A stretch of 64,000 bases of DNA from Prevotella sp. P2-180 (GTDB taxonomy: Bacteria; Bacteroidota; Bacteroidia; Bacteroidales; Bacteroidaceae). This document shows, piece by piece, positions 63,709 to 64,000 of this stretch. The notes under the pieces are model-generated. The model saw nothing but the letters and a program-made list of their open reading frames with translations, was not told the origin of the DNA and ran no database searches. The stretch lies in assembly GCF_002251435.1 (NCBI RefSeq), contig NZ_NPJI01000076.1:53301-117300 (forward strand), given 5' to 3'. Numbering within the stretch: position 1 is the first letter of the stretch; each line of letters starts with the position of its first letter. The position numbers were made by a program, and so were the translations under genes.

Positions 63709-63846
63709 TTAAAATCTGAAGTAGCACTCCAAAAAATCCTTGGGCAGGGAGATGTTTTCCACTGCGGCTGCCTCGGCAAAGAGGGGAGCTATCTCTTCGG
63801 GAGAGAAACCGGCGATGCCACAGTATTCTTGAGTACTTAACTCTAT
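63709..63846 (-). pseudogene. Possible C-terminal coding remnant
   Basis: A - strand frame with no start codon between two stops reads STQEYCGIAGFSPEEIAPLF, then AEAAAVENISLPKDFLECYF. Its composition is protein-like (amphipathic helix, no low complexity). Family not recognised. Confidence 0.3.
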
Positions 63847-63986
63847 TCAAAGACATTCTGCTTTTATCAAAAAAAAAAGACTATCGCCAATATACAGGAT
63901 AATTGATTCCTGTGAAAAAGTGAACAAATTAACAATTATACACACCATTTTCGTCCCTCCTTCTTGTTAATCAGAGAAAAAAGACG

Positions 63987-63994
63987 TATCTTTG
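63987..63994 (+). promoter_or_regulatory. -7 element TATCTTTG at the window edge
   Basis: TATCTTTG followed by CCACC, with a TTG about 22 bp upstream. It probably drives a + strand gene beyond 64000. Confidence 0.6.
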
Positions 63995-64000
63995 CCACCG

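Noticed and set aside
63523..63840. A 105-codon + strand gene near the right end
   Set aside because: The translation has no coherent pattern, begins inside a tandem repeat, and the opposite strand gives a more protein-like (though truncated) frame.

Overview
The window comes from a member of the Bacteroidota, most likely a gut or rumen Prevotella/Segatella-type bacterium. The evidence is three-fold. Two SusC/SusD loci are present. Most transcription units carry the Bacteroidota -7 promoter motif TAnnTTTG. Several proteins are typical of Prevotellaceae: a Xyn10-Fae1-type xylanase/feruloyl esterase, a GH43-CE1 fusion, an HU-like protein followed by a 'smalltalk' micro-ORF, and desulfoferrodoxin. 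The core content is arabinoxylan utilisation. The strand changes often and mobile elements interrupt the loci.

Left part (1-9193, + strand): the end of one PUL (SusC tail, SusD, IPT/TIG surface lipoprotein), then an unusual double TPR-histidine kinase fusion and a GH31 glycosidase. From 9.2 to 16.6 kb: luxS behind a deletion remnant of an acyltransferase, a vapBC pair lying between two REP-like repeats, and an ISL3-family element (11917-15316) broken by an IS110-family element (12667-14083). The empty ISL3 target can be reconstructed exactly. The IS110 left end carries a bridge-RNA-like segment whose four guide sequences can be matched to the element ends and to the reconstructed target. An HU-like gene and the smalltalk micro-ORF follow.

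From 16.9 to 25.2 kb: a GH43 enzyme, a split ThrE-type exporter, a LysR regulator, a DUF3791/DUF3990 (ADP-ribosyltransferase-like) three-gene cassette, desulfoferrodoxin and a two-domain esterase. A remnant of an AraC regulator overlaps the esterase end. From 25.3 to 39.2 kb: side-chain-removing enzymes (GH97, GH31, GH2, GH127/146, GH43) and one AAA/DUF4143 ATPase.

From 58.4 down to 39.3 kb (- strand) lies the main xylan locus. The first operon encodes a CE6-like acetyl esterase, GH10-CE1 and GH43-CE1. The second encodes SusC (interrupted by a single in-frame amber codon), SusD and a surface lipoprotein. It continues into two consecutive copies of an uncharacterised pair: a polytopic TPR membrane protein (DUF6057-like) and a monohaem, beta-propeller-like lipoprotein with a CxxCH motif. 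Together these would bind, de-esterify and debranch feruloylated, acetylated arabinoxylan; the role of the haem-lipoprotein pairs is unknown.

Right part (58.4-64 kb): a serine hydrolase and a zeta-toxin-like kinase lie between 67-bp direct repeats. They are followed by a truncated ATPase with an operator-like repeat cluster, a second AAA/DUF4143 ATPase with its own palindromes, and a gene-poor stretch rich in palindromes, including eight AGTACT sites in a nearly symmetric layout. No tRNA, rRNA or CRISPR array was recognised.
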